From assembly GCA_016592635.1 (NCBI GenBank), contig AP023240.1, positions 2,831,630-2,895,629 on the forward strand: DNA of 64,000 nt, read 5' to 3'. Source of the stretch: Methyloprofundus sp. (lineage in GTDB: Bacteria; Pseudomonadota; Gammaproteobacteria; Methylococcales; Methylomonadaceae). The notes beneath the pieces were generated by a model. It had not been told where the DNA came from. It made no database searches and saw nothing but the letters and a program-made list of their open reading frames with translations. A program made the translations under genes and the position numbers. Shown here piece by piece: positions 9,645 through 19,020 of the stretch (position 1 is the first letter of the stretch; the number at the start of each line of letters is the position of its first letter).

Positions 9645-10160
9645 TTAGAAGTCTGTTGTATTTGTAAATAAGCCCACGCGCAAATCATTTGCGGTGTAAA
9701 TTACTTTACCATCAACTTCCATTGTTGCATCGGCAATTCCCATGACCAATCTACGCATAATGACACGCTTTAATTGCACACGGTAAATAACTTTTTTTGC
9801 AGTGGGTAAAACTTGGCCAGTAAACTTTACTTCACCAACCCCTAAAGCTCTGCCTTTACCAGCACCACCTTTCCATCCTAAATAAAAACCGACAATTTGC
9901 CACATTGCATCCAGCCCCAAACAACCCGGCATCACTGGATCACCAGCAAAGTGACAATCAAAAAACCATAAATCAGGGTTAATATCTAGTTCAGCAATCA
10001 CCTCACCTTTATCAAACTCACCACCCTCACCAGAGATATGCGTAATTCGATCTATCATCAACATATTTGGTAATGGTAGTTTGGCATTTCCTGGTCCAAA
10101 TAAACCATTATTACCAGATTCTAATAATTCTTCGCGATCATAACTCGACTGTGTTTGCAT
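9645..10160 (-). CDS. fabA: 3-hydroxydecanoyl-ACP dehydratase/isomerase (FabA)
   Basis: The 171-residue product has the length of FabA. The catalytic histidine is H70 in [14 protein letters not shown] and the aspartate D84 in CLGLDAMWQ, the same numbers as in E. coli. The enzyme dehydrates 3-hydroxydecanoyl-ACP and isomerises trans-2- to cis-3-decenoyl-ACP, the branch point to unsaturated fatty acids. The ATG at 10160 is used because the N terminus then matches the family and AGGA/GGGA purines lie upstream; an open frame extends to 10193. It is the first gene of the fabA-fabB operon. Confidence 0.97.
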   Translation of the reverse strand: MQTQSSYDREELLESGNNGLFGPGNAKLPLPNMLMIDRITHISGEGGEFDKGEVIAELDINPDLWFFDCHFAGDPVMPGCLGLDAMWQIVGFYLGWKGGAGKGRALGVGEVKFTGQVLPTAKKVIYRVQLKRVIMRRLVMGIADATMEVDGKVIYTANDLRVGLFTNTTDF

Positions 10161-10275
10161 TCCCAATCCTGTTTTTATAATTATTTTCAACAATTCTTTT
10201 ATTATACCTCGTATTAAGCAAGAATTAGAGTTTTATAATTTCTTTTATCCTTAAGCCTACCCAGCGAAGCTTACT

Positions 10276-13200
10276 TTAAAGTGGCTTATCCTGTACTCTT
10301 AACGCCTTAAATTCTGCCGACAACTCTTTAACGCGTTGCCAAGTATCATGCTCCATCTTAATCTTATGCTCCATTGCAGAAAACACGGGCAGAAAAGACA
10401 CTTCGAATAATTCGGCCAGAGTCTGCATCACTTTTTCTACACCTGGCACTGGTTGATTAATCACCTCAATATTGACTTTCTTGTTAGCCAACTGCTCGCA
10501 TAAAGTGGCAACTTCTTGACTTAATTCAGTCAATGGAGCCGAACCAGACACATGCTCACTAATACCATGCAATTTTTCTGCAATATAAGATAGTTGATTG
10601 ACCACCTGCTGAGTTGGGTCATTCTCATCACCCAAGCGATTTAAGCGCGCATACTCATTTTTGATCGCATCCCAGCGCTGCTGTTCAGTTTTGGATAATA
10701 CTTGCCGTAAGTCTTTTAATTTAAGCAAGTTCTCTTCAGCCCCTTTAGTCAAGGTTTGTGCCTCACCGACATAATGATCACTTATCAAAGCTTGCAATTC
10801 TTGCTCATTCAAAATGGCAGTAATCTTCTCCACCATTTTATTCATATTACGATAACTGCCTTGCAGCTTAAAAGGCGGTTCGGTACGATACCGATCATCT
10901 TGCGCAGCTGATAAAATATATTGTTGATTGACCGCCAAGATAACATCACGCACTTTAATCATATTGGCAAAGATAGCGACAATTTCATTAATTTCCGAAG
11001 TAACGTAGCTATGTTGTAACTCATTTTCAGAAATATTTTCACCAGTGGCCAAACGAATAAAATGGTACACATCTTCCATTGGCCGAGTCGCTAATGGCTG
11101 CAAAACAGGATTCGAAGTAAGGCTATTTTCTAAATAACTTTGTGCAAACACCTTATCATTCCCCGAAAGCACATCCCCCAGATTATAAATATCGGCACGG
11201 TTAGCCAACATATCTGGAATTTTAAACGCTTCGCCTGATTCAGTGTACGGGTTACCTGCCATGACCACGCAGAATTTCTTACCACGCATATCATACGTTT
11301 TGGTTTGCCCTTGCCAAACTCCTTCAATACGTCGCGAACCATCACACAAGGAAATAAATTTTTGTAAAAATTCAGGGTGAGTATGTTGAATATCATCTAG
11401 ATACAACATAACATTACTGCCCATTTCCAAGCCCAGGTTTAGCTTTTCTAATTCTTGTGCGGCAGTGGCATTAGGTGCTTGCTCAGGATCTAATGAATAC
11501 ACTTGATGGCCTAGTGCAGGACAATTGATTTTCATAAACACCAAGCCTAGCCGGTTAGCCACATATTCCATTAAGGTAGTCTTACCATAGCCAGGGGGCG
11601 ATATTAATAACAAAAGCCCCATCAAATCAGTACGCTTATTTTTACCAATAGTTCCCATTTGCTTGGCAAGATTCTCACCAATAATGGGTAAATACACTTC
11701 ATTAATAAGTTGATTACGCACAAATGAAGTTAAGGGGTGCGCTTGAAAACTTTCCAGACTCAAACCAGCACGTTGCTGAGCAATCAAAGTCTGGCGCAGA
11801 CTTTGGTATTGCTGAAAACCTGCACAAACAACTTCCCGGTGCTGCTTTAAACGCTGCCCAAACTCATCGATACTTAAAGCCAGTTTGCGCTCTTGAATAC
11901 GTGGGTGTTCACCATTTAATTGCGCAGTGACAAAATCTAAGTTTACGGTGCTATGCTGACGAGCAAGAGTATCTGGCGCAATAACCAGTAGAACCGCTTC
12001 AGGAATAAAGCGCTGCCACTCTGCACGTTGCAAATGCTTAACCAATCCTTGCATCCATGCGGCAGTCAACTGATATTGCAATAAACTTTGACCTTCAGCT
12101 TGTTGCAAAGTTTGCTCAAACTCAGCCCGATGCCCTATTTTTTCTAAATGTGCCCATAATTTCTCAGCCAATAATTGCGCAGGCTGACTGGTCAAAAACT
12201 GTGGCGTAATGTGCGCTAGTTCAGCACTTAAATATTCAGCACTGGTAACCACATCGGTTTGCAGTATAGGTTGCTCTAACAAAAATGCCTGAATTGCAGT
12301 AGTTAGTTCTTGCACTAAAGTATCTATTGCCAAACCACTAGACAAAGACTGCTGCAACTGTAGCCCACTTTGTGCTTGCCGTTGCCAGTTTTGTTTTTGC
12401 TCACTACCGTGCCCTGCAAAACTCCAAAAAGCAATGGCCAGAGCACGCTGTTCAGGTGGGTAATGCAATAAACCTACTGTTTGGCGTAGCGGCAATAGTT
12501 GCTTTAAAATAGTATAGGCATCCACATCATGAATACCTTTCTCATAACCTTCTTGAAAACGCGCATTAGCATAGTTGCGTACCAACTGCAGTAACTCACC
12601 TTCTTGCGCTACAGCAGCTTTAAGCTTGGTAACGCTCAGATTTTCTTGACCTTGTTCAGCCGTATAAATAATAGAGGCCGCCAAATACTCACTACGATAA
12701 ACTTCCGTTGTTTCCGAAATCAGGCTTTGCGACCAATATGCATGTAATGCATCCAGCTCCACACTTTCAGCATCTTGGTAATAATCCGTACCAATTAAAT
12801 ACCAAACTAGCTTACCTTGTCGATTAATTAAGGTTAAATCTAAAGCTTGGGTATTGACACTAAATCGGTGTTTACCCAACTTGATGACCTTACCACCGTC
12901 CTCAAAAATATCCTGCTGATCACGTAAAGAACGAATAGCCTGTTCCTTAATGGCCTTCAATTTGGCAGCAGCATCATCCGCCTGCACACTCGCTTCTAAA
13001 TCCTGTAACTGTACAATCATTTGCTGCAGTTTCAAGATCATATTGTCAGATGCAAAATAGGTATTTAAAGCATCTGCTTCACTAAAGCTCTGACTGCGAC
13101 GTTGCACACTTTCCAAAATGCGCTTTATCGCACTAACAATATTTTGGCTACGGCGTTGGCGCTCATCCAATAAGCTTTGCTTACGGGTTTGAAATGCTTC

Positions 13201-15462
13201 AAATAACTGTTCGCGCTGTTGCACTATATCATTAAGAAACTCATCAAAATCAGCAAAACGACTTTCCAACTCTTCCAGTTGGGTTAATAACCGCGATAAC
13301 TGATCATCACATTGTTGCGGCGTTTCTACTGCCTCCAAAGCACTACTAATACTTTGCGCAAACAATTTAAATTGTGCCGCAAATTCTGCCACCGCTTCAT
13401 CGGAACGAAAACTTTTATTTTTATGACGCGTTTCAGCCTTAGCTTGGTTAAGCTTGCCATACAACTCTGATAAGGCCTGTAAAATAGCGGTACGTACCTG
13501 AGTATCATGTACTTTCAAACCTGCTAAGGTTTCATTTAAAATATCTAAAGCAGCACTCATCTGCTCCAATTCAGCAGTAATGGGCTCAATATCGATGCTA
13601 GACTGGCTTTTGACCAACTGCTTTAAACAGCCTGAAATATTGTCATGATAACTTTTGAGTGCCGTCTCAGAATTGAGAAATATAACAGTTGCCTGACCTA
13701 ACTTATCTAATTCATTATCAATATTTTGCTGCAAAGCTTCAATAGCAGCCACATCAATATAACGTAATGACTTTATGGTGGTTAAATGACCTAGCTGTTG
13801 GCGTAATAGGCTTAAACCATCAACAAATTCCTGCGGTTTATTCCAGCTATCCACATACAAGTCATTAATAATTTGTTGCTGACGAGTTGATGCCTCTTGT
13901 AAAGCAATATCGGCTTGTTTGCGGATACTACTTACTTTTTCAAACTCGTCCAATACCAGCTCTGCCGTGCTGCAGATCGTATGAATGTCGGGAGCAATAG
14001 CTTCAACTTCTTCCGCAGCTAGCCAATGATAAGCATCAAACATGCGTTGGCCTGCAGCAATTAAGTCTTCATAATGTGCGTTACTAACCTGCTGACTATT
14101 GATACTTTGTACTAAACTGAAACTATCAGATATGCCTTTAACTAACTCGGAATTACCGATTTTTGCAAAAAAAGATTGGCTAGTTGCCTGCTGCTGATAC
14201 TCAGCATGGTAATAAGGGGTTTCCCATACTTGCATTGGGTGAATACGACTAGGCTCTTCGTCTTGCGCACGAAATACCAGCATATGACCATCGTGAAATA
14301 AACTGCTACCGTGAGCAATAATAGGGTTTTGTAGCTTTTTCTCAATGATATTATAGGAAAATATCGCACTAATCCCTGCTTCCACCGCATAAAAAACATA
14401 AAGCACATCCTCGCCATTAGGAGAGCGCACCATACGGGAGAAACTTAAGTCCGCCGGCGTATTATCAAAAACCTTATTGTCGCCATTTTGTAGATAATAA
14501 CCGCCAGGAAACACCAAACCATGATCGTCAGGTAACTGTACGCAAGACTGACCAATGGCATCAATTCGATTCACTTTTTGGGTACGGGTATTGAATACCA
14601 AATAACGAAACTGTTGTTCACGATAGGGACGTATTTTTAATAAAACCAGTCCACCAAGCGCAGCATAGTAGATTTCAGCATCGGCTAAAGATTGATGCTG
14701 ATCTTCAACTTCTTCACGGTAAATACCTAAACCATCTTCAGTATTGTCTTCAACTTTTACCGTTAAATCGCCATTAATAGTTTCGACAAATACTTTATCC
14801 AAAATACTAATATGCGGGTGACTTCCTAATATATGATCATCGCGCACAGCGGCAATCCACTCAAAGTCATATTGCGGTGGCGGTGTTAAATCACGATCAC
14901 CACGATTATCAATATAATTAACTTGATCTTTGGTGATTTGCCAGCGGAATACCCGAATATCTGTTAATTTTTTACCAATCTGAAAAACAGCCAGTAAACG
15001 TTCATTAGCGACCTGCAACGATAAGAGTCGCGCCTGTTTATAGTATTGATAGAGTTCAGTAAAATCGTTAACAAATTTTGCTTCGTGGAGAAAACTACCC
15101 TTTTGATTAAACGGTTCAACCTCAAAGCCTTCTTTAGTTTCTACCAGTTGGTATAAATTAAAAACATCATTGATACTGGTTTCTTTTTTTAAACCGATAA
15201 ACACGTTATAGCCAAATAGAACAAGCTTTCGCCCTACCCTGACAATATCTCGAGGTACGCAATTATTATCAGTACGCACGCGCACCCGACCAATAACACC
15301 TAAATCGGTCTGCCCAAACTCCTCAAGACGCTTTTGATTCAGACGATTGATTTTTGCTTGTAATTGCTCACCTTGCTGTTCGAGACGCTTACGAATCACA
15401 TCATAAGCCCCCCCTTCAGCAACCGCTTGTTGGATATCAGAATTTTCGGATTCTGTGGTCAT
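10276..15462 (-). CDS. Giant AAA+ ATPase (DUF3686-like 'DNA repair ATPase')
   Basis: The protein has 1728 residues. The first 450 or so are beta-rich and resemble the bacterial family annotated as DUF3686/DNA repair ATPase. Residues about 480-870 are long alpha-helical coiled coil, and residues 870-1230 a mixed region. An AAA+ module begins near 1280 with Walker A SPPGYGKTTL, Walker B VMLYLDDIQ and a sensor-1-like VVMAGNP; a helical tail follows. The role in repair is a database label, not proven. It lies last in an operon with a YqiJ-like protein, a flotillin and a DUF2442 protein, which points instead to a membrane-associated remodelling machine. The ATG at 15462 has AGAGAG upstream. There is no frameshift despite the size. 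Confidence 0.8.
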   Translation of the reverse strand: MTTESENSDIQQAVAEGGAYDVIRKRLEQQGEQLQAKINRLNQKRLEEFGQTDLGVIGRVRVRTDNNCVPRDIVRVGRKLVLFGYNVFIGLKKETSINDVFNLYQLVETKEGFEVEPFNQKGSFLHEAKFVNDFTELYQYYKQARLLSLQVANERLLAVFQIGKKLTDIRVFRWQITKDQVNYIDNRGDRDLTPPPQYDFEWIAAVRDDHILGSHPHISILDKVFVETINGDLTVKVEDNTEDGLGIYREEVEDQHQSLADAEIYYAALGGLVLLKIRPYREQQFRYLVFNTRTQKVNRIDAIGQSCVQLPDDHGLVFPGGYYLQNGDNKVFDNTPADLSFSRMVRSPNGEDVLYVFYAVEAGISAIFSYNIIEKKLQNPIIAHGSSLFHDGHMLVFRAQDEEPSRIHPMQVWETPYYHAEYQQQATSQSFFAKIGNSELVKGISDSFSLVQSINSQQVSNAHYEDLIAAGQRMFDAYHWLAAEEVEAIAPDIHTICSTAELVLDEFEKVSSIRKQADIALQEASTRQQQIINDLYVDSWNKPQEFVDGLSLLRQQLGHLTTIKSLRYIDVAAIEALQQNIDNELDKLGQATVIFLNSETALKSYHDNISGCLKQLVKSQSSIDIEPITAELEQMSAALDILNETLAGLKVHDTQVRTAILQALSELYGKLNQAKAETRHKNKSFRSDEAVAEFAAQFKLFAQSISSALEAVETPQQCDDQLSRLLTQLEELESRFADFDEFLNDIVQQREQLFEAFQTRKQSLLDERQRRSQNIVSAIKRILESVQRRSQSFSEADALNTYFASDNMILKLQQMIVQLQDLEASVQADDAAAKLKAIKEQAIRSLRDQQDIFEDGGKVIKLGKHRFSVNTQALDLTLINRQGKLVWYLIGTDYYQDAESVELDALHAYWSQSLISETTEVYRSEYLAASIIYTAEQGQENLSVTKLKAAVAQEGELLQLVRNYANARFQEGYEKGIHDVDAYTILKQLLPLRQTVGLLHYPPEQRALAIAFWSFAGHGSEQKQNWQRQAQSGLQLQQSLSSGLAIDTLVQELTTAIQAFLLEQPILQTDVVTSAEYLSAELAHITPQFLTSQPAQLLAEKLWAHLEKIGHRAEFEQTLQQAEGQSLLQYQLTAAWMQGLVKHLQRAEWQRFIPEAVLLVIAPDTLARQHSTVNLDFVTAQLNGEHPRIQERKLALSIDEFGQRLKQHREVVCAGFQQYQSLRQTLIAQQRAGLSLESFQAHPLTSFVRNQLINEVYLPIIGENLAKQMGTIGKNKRTDLMGLLLLISPPGYGKTTLMEYVANRLGLVFMKINCPALGHQVYSLDPEQAPNATAAQELEKLNLGLEMGSNVMLYLDDIQHTHPEFLQKFISLCDGSRRIEGVWQGQTKTYDMRGKKFCVVMAGNPYTESGEAFKIPDMLANRADIYNLGDVLSGNDKVFAQSYLENSLTSNPVLQPLATRPMEDVYHFIRLATGENISENELQHSYVTSEINEIVAIFANMIKVRDVILAVNQQYILSAAQDDRYRTEPPFKLQGSYRNMNKMVEKITAILNEQELQALISDHYVGEAQTLTKGAEENLLKLKDLRQVLSKTEQQRWDAIKNEYARLNRLGDENDPTQQVVNQLSYIAEKLHGISEHVSGSAPLTELSQEVATLCEQLANKKVNIEVINQPVPGVEKVMQTLAELFEVSFLPVFSAMEHKIKMEHDTWQRVKELSAEFKALRVQDKPL

Positions 15463-15518
15463 ACGACTCTCTTTAATTGATTCACAGGATAGGTAGAATG
15501 CAAGTAAAACCCATCATC

Positions 15519-15761
15519 TTAGCTTTCTAAAGGAGTACTCAATAAATAAAGAGTGTCTTTACTAAAACCTTGTTCGTGGCGCCATTCAATGGCACCAAAA
15601 GCTACCTTGACTTGTTTAAAGTAATTAATATCTTTTAATTCGTTGAAGGTGCCTTTATCCAGAAAAGAGCTAGCATCAAATAACCTAACTTCCTTATTTG
15701 CAAAAGCTAATTTTAAAATGTACTCTTGTTTTACTTCAACACCAACAACATGAGGGTTCAT
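15519..15761 (-). CDS. DUF2442 family small protein
   Basis: The 80-residue protein has the DUF2442 pattern. An N-terminal VVGVEVKQEYILKLAFANKEVRLFDASSFLDKGTF is followed by ELKDINYFKQVKVAFGAIEWRHEQGFSKDTLYL. Such proteins often sit beside DUF4160 toxin-like genes, but no such partner exists here. It lies inside the flotillin operon, 14 bases after the flotillin stop and 56 bases before the giant ATPase. An AGGAT ribosome-binding site precedes its ATG. Its function is unknown; the position suggests either a regulatory subunit of the complex or a passenger gene. Confidence 0.75.
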   Translation of the reverse strand: MNPHVVGVEVKQEYILKLAFANKEVRLFDASSFLDKGTFNELKDINYFKQVKVAFGAIEWRHEQGFSKDTLYLLSTPLES

Positions 15762-15775
15762 TAAACATCCTAGCT

Positions 15776-17818
15776 TTACTTAGATAATGACTCTAACAAC
15801 CCCCGAACTTTAGCCTTGTCCGCATCACTACCCTGACTAATCAACTTACTCAAAAACGCTGACACTGTCAGATTTTGCAAATCATCTGTACCGATATTCT
15901 TGGCAATATCTTTAAAGTCAGCAATCAAGTTCTGCTTACCATTCAAATGATCGCCTAAGGTTGTCTGTAATAACTCACTTTTGGTCACCACACCATCAAT
16001 TGATTTACCGACCGACAAAGCCTGCATATAACGTTGAAAAAACTCACCATCCCCCCCGACGATATCAATATTAGCCTGCTTAACAGCCGCCGCAAAGACC
16101 TCGGCATTCAGAGTCGCTGCCTCACGCCCTGCTTCAATAGCAGCTAAGGTTTCATTATGGCTATTATCCATTTCCAATCTAAATTCTTCATGGGTACGAG
16201 TCTTTTCATCCATATTGGCCATCGCAGTAAATTTTTCAGCCAAACCATCTGCTTCAGCTTGATAATGCTGGCGAATCGCTTCTGCTTCTGCCTTTCCATG
16301 TAGCTCTATTGCTTCTGCACCTGCAATTTTAACTTTCACATCAACCATTGCTTGTTTTTCTTCAGAGTCGGCATCGGCATTTTTAACCCGCACTTGTGCC
16401 ATACCTTGTGCTTCATCACCCTGTGCCTGCGCACTCATGTGCTCACGCAATACCTTAGCCTCTGCCAACCCTGCTGCTGCCTGCTCTGCTTGGATACCTT
16501 CCGCCAAACGTATTTTAGCTTGCGCCTGTTTTTCGGCCGCTTCAAAATCAGCGTCAGCAATAACCAAAGTTTCTCTAGCTCGAAATTGTGCACTTTGTTC
16601 AGCAGCTTCTGCCGCTTTAATGTCTTTCACCAAGCCTTCCTGTGCCTCTGCTTCAGCTGCAATCACTATTGCCTGCCGGTTACGATCTGCCTCAGAAACA
16701 ACCCGTAACTCTTTAATATTTTCTTCTTCTTCCGCAACATGCTTTTCCACAGCAATACGTAAACGAATCACATCCGCAATTTCTTTCTTTTGCTCTTCTA
16801 GTGCCTTTTCTTTCGCAATGCGCTGTAATTCAACTTCTTTCTCACGATCAATGACTTCCAATTGCCGCACACGTTCTACTTTTTCAGTTTCAATAACGAC
16901 TGCACGCTCACGATTTTTACCCGCGACTTCAATCTCACGTTGCTTATTTTCATTATCGATACCTAATGTCTGCTCAGAAACAATACGCGCCTGCTCTTCT
17001 TTAGTGAATTCGTCTGCTTTAACACGCTCCGCCTCTGATTGTTCGCGTGCTTGTACCGAGTCTATTTCTCTTTTTTGTTTGGCTTCTGCTTCTGCTTGTT
17101 GACGTTCCAACTCCAAAATCATTTCTTTGGTTTCAACATCCTTTTTCTTAATACGCATTTGTTCATCGCGCAGCAATTCATTAGTATGCACATGCTGTAT
17201 AGAGGTCAGCTCGGTAATTTTACGAATCCCTTGTGCATCCAGAATATTATCTTCATCCAGGTGCGTCATCGGTGTTTGCTCCAAGTAATCAATAGCGGCA
17301 TCTTCCAATACATAGCCATTCAAATCATCACCAATCACCTGAATGATTTCATCACGAAAATGATTACGCTCACGATACAAGTCTTCAAATTCCATTTGTT
17401 TGCCCACTGTTTTCAAGGCTTCTGAAAACTTGGCATTAAATAATTCTTCAACAGTTTCTTGATCAGATGCACGTTCACAACCAATGGCTTGTGCGACCTT
17501 CAACACATCTTCCCGAGTTTTATTAACTCTGACAAAGAAAGTTACCACTATATCGGCGCGAATATTATCCTTACAAATTAACCCCTCACTACTGCGCCGG
17601 TTAATCTCAATGGTTTTTAAGGAAATATCCATTTTTTCTAGACGATGTAATACTGGGATCACCATACTGCCAGTAAAGGTCACTTTAGGTTCAGCGCGCA
17701 TGGTATTGACAATCATCGCTCGCCCTTGATCCACTTTGCGATACATGGAGGCAAATACAACCAATGCAACAATAACAAGTGTTACAAATACTGCGATAAT
17801 TAAGATAAGTGTTTCCAT
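15776..17818 (-). CDS. Flotillin-like SPFH protein, YqiK type
   Basis: The 680-residue protein has one N-terminal membrane helix (residues 2-25, LILIIAVFVTLVIVALVVFA). An SPFH/band-7 domain (about 27-210) includes MIVNTMRAEPKVTFTGSMVIPVLHRLEKMD. A long Ala/Glu-rich coiled coil (about 215-560) and a globular C-terminal flotillin domain follow. Flotillins oligomerise on the inner membrane and organise functional membrane microdomains. The order YqiJ-like then flotillin matches E. coli yqiJ-yqiK. A strong AAGGAG site lies at 17824-17831. The operon then continues into DUF2442 and a giant ATPase, unlike E. coli. The repetitive coiled coil produces long antisense frames, which I disregard. Confidence 0.93.
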   Translation of the reverse strand: METLILIIAVFVTLVIVALVVFASMYRKVDQGRAMIVNTMRAEPKVTFTGSMVIPVLHRLEKMDISLKTIEINRRSSEGLICKDNIRADIVVTFFVRVNKTREDVLKVAQAIGCERASDQETVEELFNAKFSEALKTVGKQMEFEDLYRERNHFRDEIIQVIGDDLNGYVLEDAAIDYLEQTPMTHLDEDNILDAQGIRKITELTSIQHVHTNELLRDEQMRIKKKDVETKEMILELERQQAEAEAKQKREIDSVQAREQSEAERVKADEFTKEEQARIVSEQTLGIDNENKQREIEVAGKNRERAVVIETEKVERVRQLEVIDREKEVELQRIAKEKALEEQKKEIADVIRLRIAVEKHVAEEEENIKELRVVSEADRNRQAIVIAAEAEAQEGLVKDIKAAEAAEQSAQFRARETLVIADADFEAAEKQAQAKIRLAEGIQAEQAAAGLAEAKVLREHMSAQAQGDEAQGMAQVRVKNADADSEEKQAMVDVKVKIAGAEAIELHGKAEAEAIRQHYQAEADGLAEKFTAMANMDEKTRTHEEFRLEMDNSHNETLAAIEAGREAATLNAEVFAAAVKQANIDIVGGDGEFFQRYMQALSVGKSIDGVVTKSELLQTTLGDHLNGKQNLIADFKDIAKNIGTDDLQNLTVSAFLSKLISQGSDADKAKVRGLLESLSK

Positions 17819-17836
17819 TAATGTTCTCCTTAATTA

Positions 17837-17999
17837 AGGAGCGTGCATGAAATAAACTCCCGATTTCTAACTGGTCTTTTTACACCAGCAGGGCTGATCT
17901 CACTCGTTGCGTAGAATAACTATGCGCCTCATGAGGTCATCCCTGCTGATGCAAAAATCCTGCGTTATAATTTCTAGATGTTATTCCATGCACGCTCCT
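17837..17999. repeat. MITE-like inverted-repeat element inside the flotillin operon
   Basis: AGGAGCGTGCATGAAATAA (17837-17855) and its near-perfect inverse at 17981-17999 (one mismatch in 19) bound a 163-base element. Its inside is a second imperfect palindrome centred near 17920, built on CAGCAGGG/CCCTGCTG. It lies exactly between the YqiJ-like and flotillin genes, and its outer end overlaps the TAG of the former. A lone related end, TTATTACCAGCACGCTCCTA, occurs at 21265-21284. It encodes no protein and looks like a non-autonomous mobile or REP-like element that could change the ratio of the two operon products. Confidence 0.7.
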
Positions 18000-18603
18000 A
18001 ATCCAATTTAGATATGTGATATAGATTTTGAGCTGCATCATAATCATAGACTAAAGCTTTATCGCCTTTAGTAAAGACATTACCCTCTGGTGCTCGCACA
18101 GAAATGATTAAACCAGCACCACCATCTTCTACTTTTGCCTGCCCAAAGCCAGCATCAACCGATAGTGAAGTAATAATGCAAGGTTTTCCAGTAATCGAAT
18201 GATTACTCGGTGCTTCATGTACGATAAATAAGTAACTTAAAGGCTGCACGAACAACCCTGTCCACCAAACAGAAAGCAGGAAACTAAGTAGTAAGACCAC
18301 ACTACTCGCTAGATAAAAAAACAAACCACTTGGCACCAAGGGCAGTACCCAAGTTGCGCAACTGAGGGATAGTGCCCATGCAAAAAAGAATAATAGACTA
18401 AATGATAAAGTGAGTGGCACGCCAGTAAACCCCAAAGCAACCAATATATTAGCTGCGCCTGTTTCAGCACCAGCATCAATATCTAGAAAATCAATATCAA
18501 ACTGAGCCAACGCACTGATTAGCCAAAATATCAGGCAAATAACAAGGGGGACGGTATACACTACCGTTGGAAAGCCAATTAGTCTCTCCATCATACTATC
18601 CAT
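17998..18603 (-). CDS. YqiJ-like inner-membrane OB-fold protein
   Basis: The 201-residue protein has three to four hydrophobic segments in its first 125 residues, for example VYTVPLVICLIFWLISALA and LTLSFSLLFFFAWALSLS. A soluble beta-rich domain at 130-201 (GKPCIITSLSVDAGFGQAKV, then GNVFTKGDKALVYDYD) is an OB fold as in NfeD/YqiJ proteins. In that family the protein partners with the SPFH protein encoded next door. A strong GGAGGAA site precedes the ATG at 18603. It is the first gene of the flotillin operon. The name rests on fold pattern and context. Confidence 0.8.
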   Translation of the reverse strand: MDSMMERLIGFPTVVYTVPLVICLIFWLISALAQFDIDFLDIDAGAETGAANILVALGFTGVPLTLSFSLLFFFAWALSLSCATWVLPLVPSGLFFYLASSVVLLLSFLLSVWWTGLFVQPLSYLFIVHEAPSNHSITGKPCIITSLSVDAGFGQAKVEDGGAGLIISVRAPEGNVFTKGDKALVYDYDAAQNLYHISKLD

Positions 18604-18843
18604 TATATTCCTCCGATTACCGAGCTTTTACCTTAATAAAGGCACAAAAAACGCTTCTTTAGAATATTATTTTTATCATCTTTTCTCTGTGTAAGCTAGC
18701 TTACATTTTGATAAAGCATGTAAAATTATTTAATGCCCTTTATAAAGCAGTCATTTTTTCTATTTGCAATGCAAAAACCGCAATAAAATAAAGTATAAAG
18801 AGGCACAGAGTACCTTTATATTTTTATCAACATTGTAAGAAAT

Positions 18844-18992
18844 GAGAGTTCAATAATACCCGAGCCTGACTTGCCTTTTGACTTCACAGCCACACCAGAA
18901 AAACAATTGCGTCGCCTGCTATGCACCCGTGCTTCTAATACGACTGTGAAGCCAAAATACTGCATCATACTTGCGGGTATTATTAAATCCTC
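18844..18992 (-). repeat. Dispersed repeat family 1, copy A
   Basis: The stretch begins GAGAGTTCAATAATACCCGA and ends GCGGGTATTATTAAATCCTC, which are terminal inverted repeats of one another. Its reverse complement matches 29039-29184 along the whole length, sharing AGTCGTATTA, CGCAA and GTCAAAA blocks at equal spacing, and more weakly 21126-21270. It occupies most of the 417-base gap between the YqiJ-like and sulfatase-type genes. There is no coding content. It is a non-autonomous transposon-like (MITE) or structured repeat. Confidence 0.75.
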
Positions 18993-19020
18993 GTTTGCAC
19001 CAAAATAAACTAAATGTCTT

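Noticed and set aside
16352..17425. Long plus-strand frames opposite the flotillin gene (up to 221 residues)
   Set aside because: They are antisense shadows of the Ala/Glu-rich coiled coil, with Ser/Cys/Phe-rich products, no ribosome-binding site and no domain.
10276..18603. Calling the flotillin/ATPase operon a known phage-defence system
   Set aside because: No nuclease, toxin or described defence signature is visible; only the context is suggestive.
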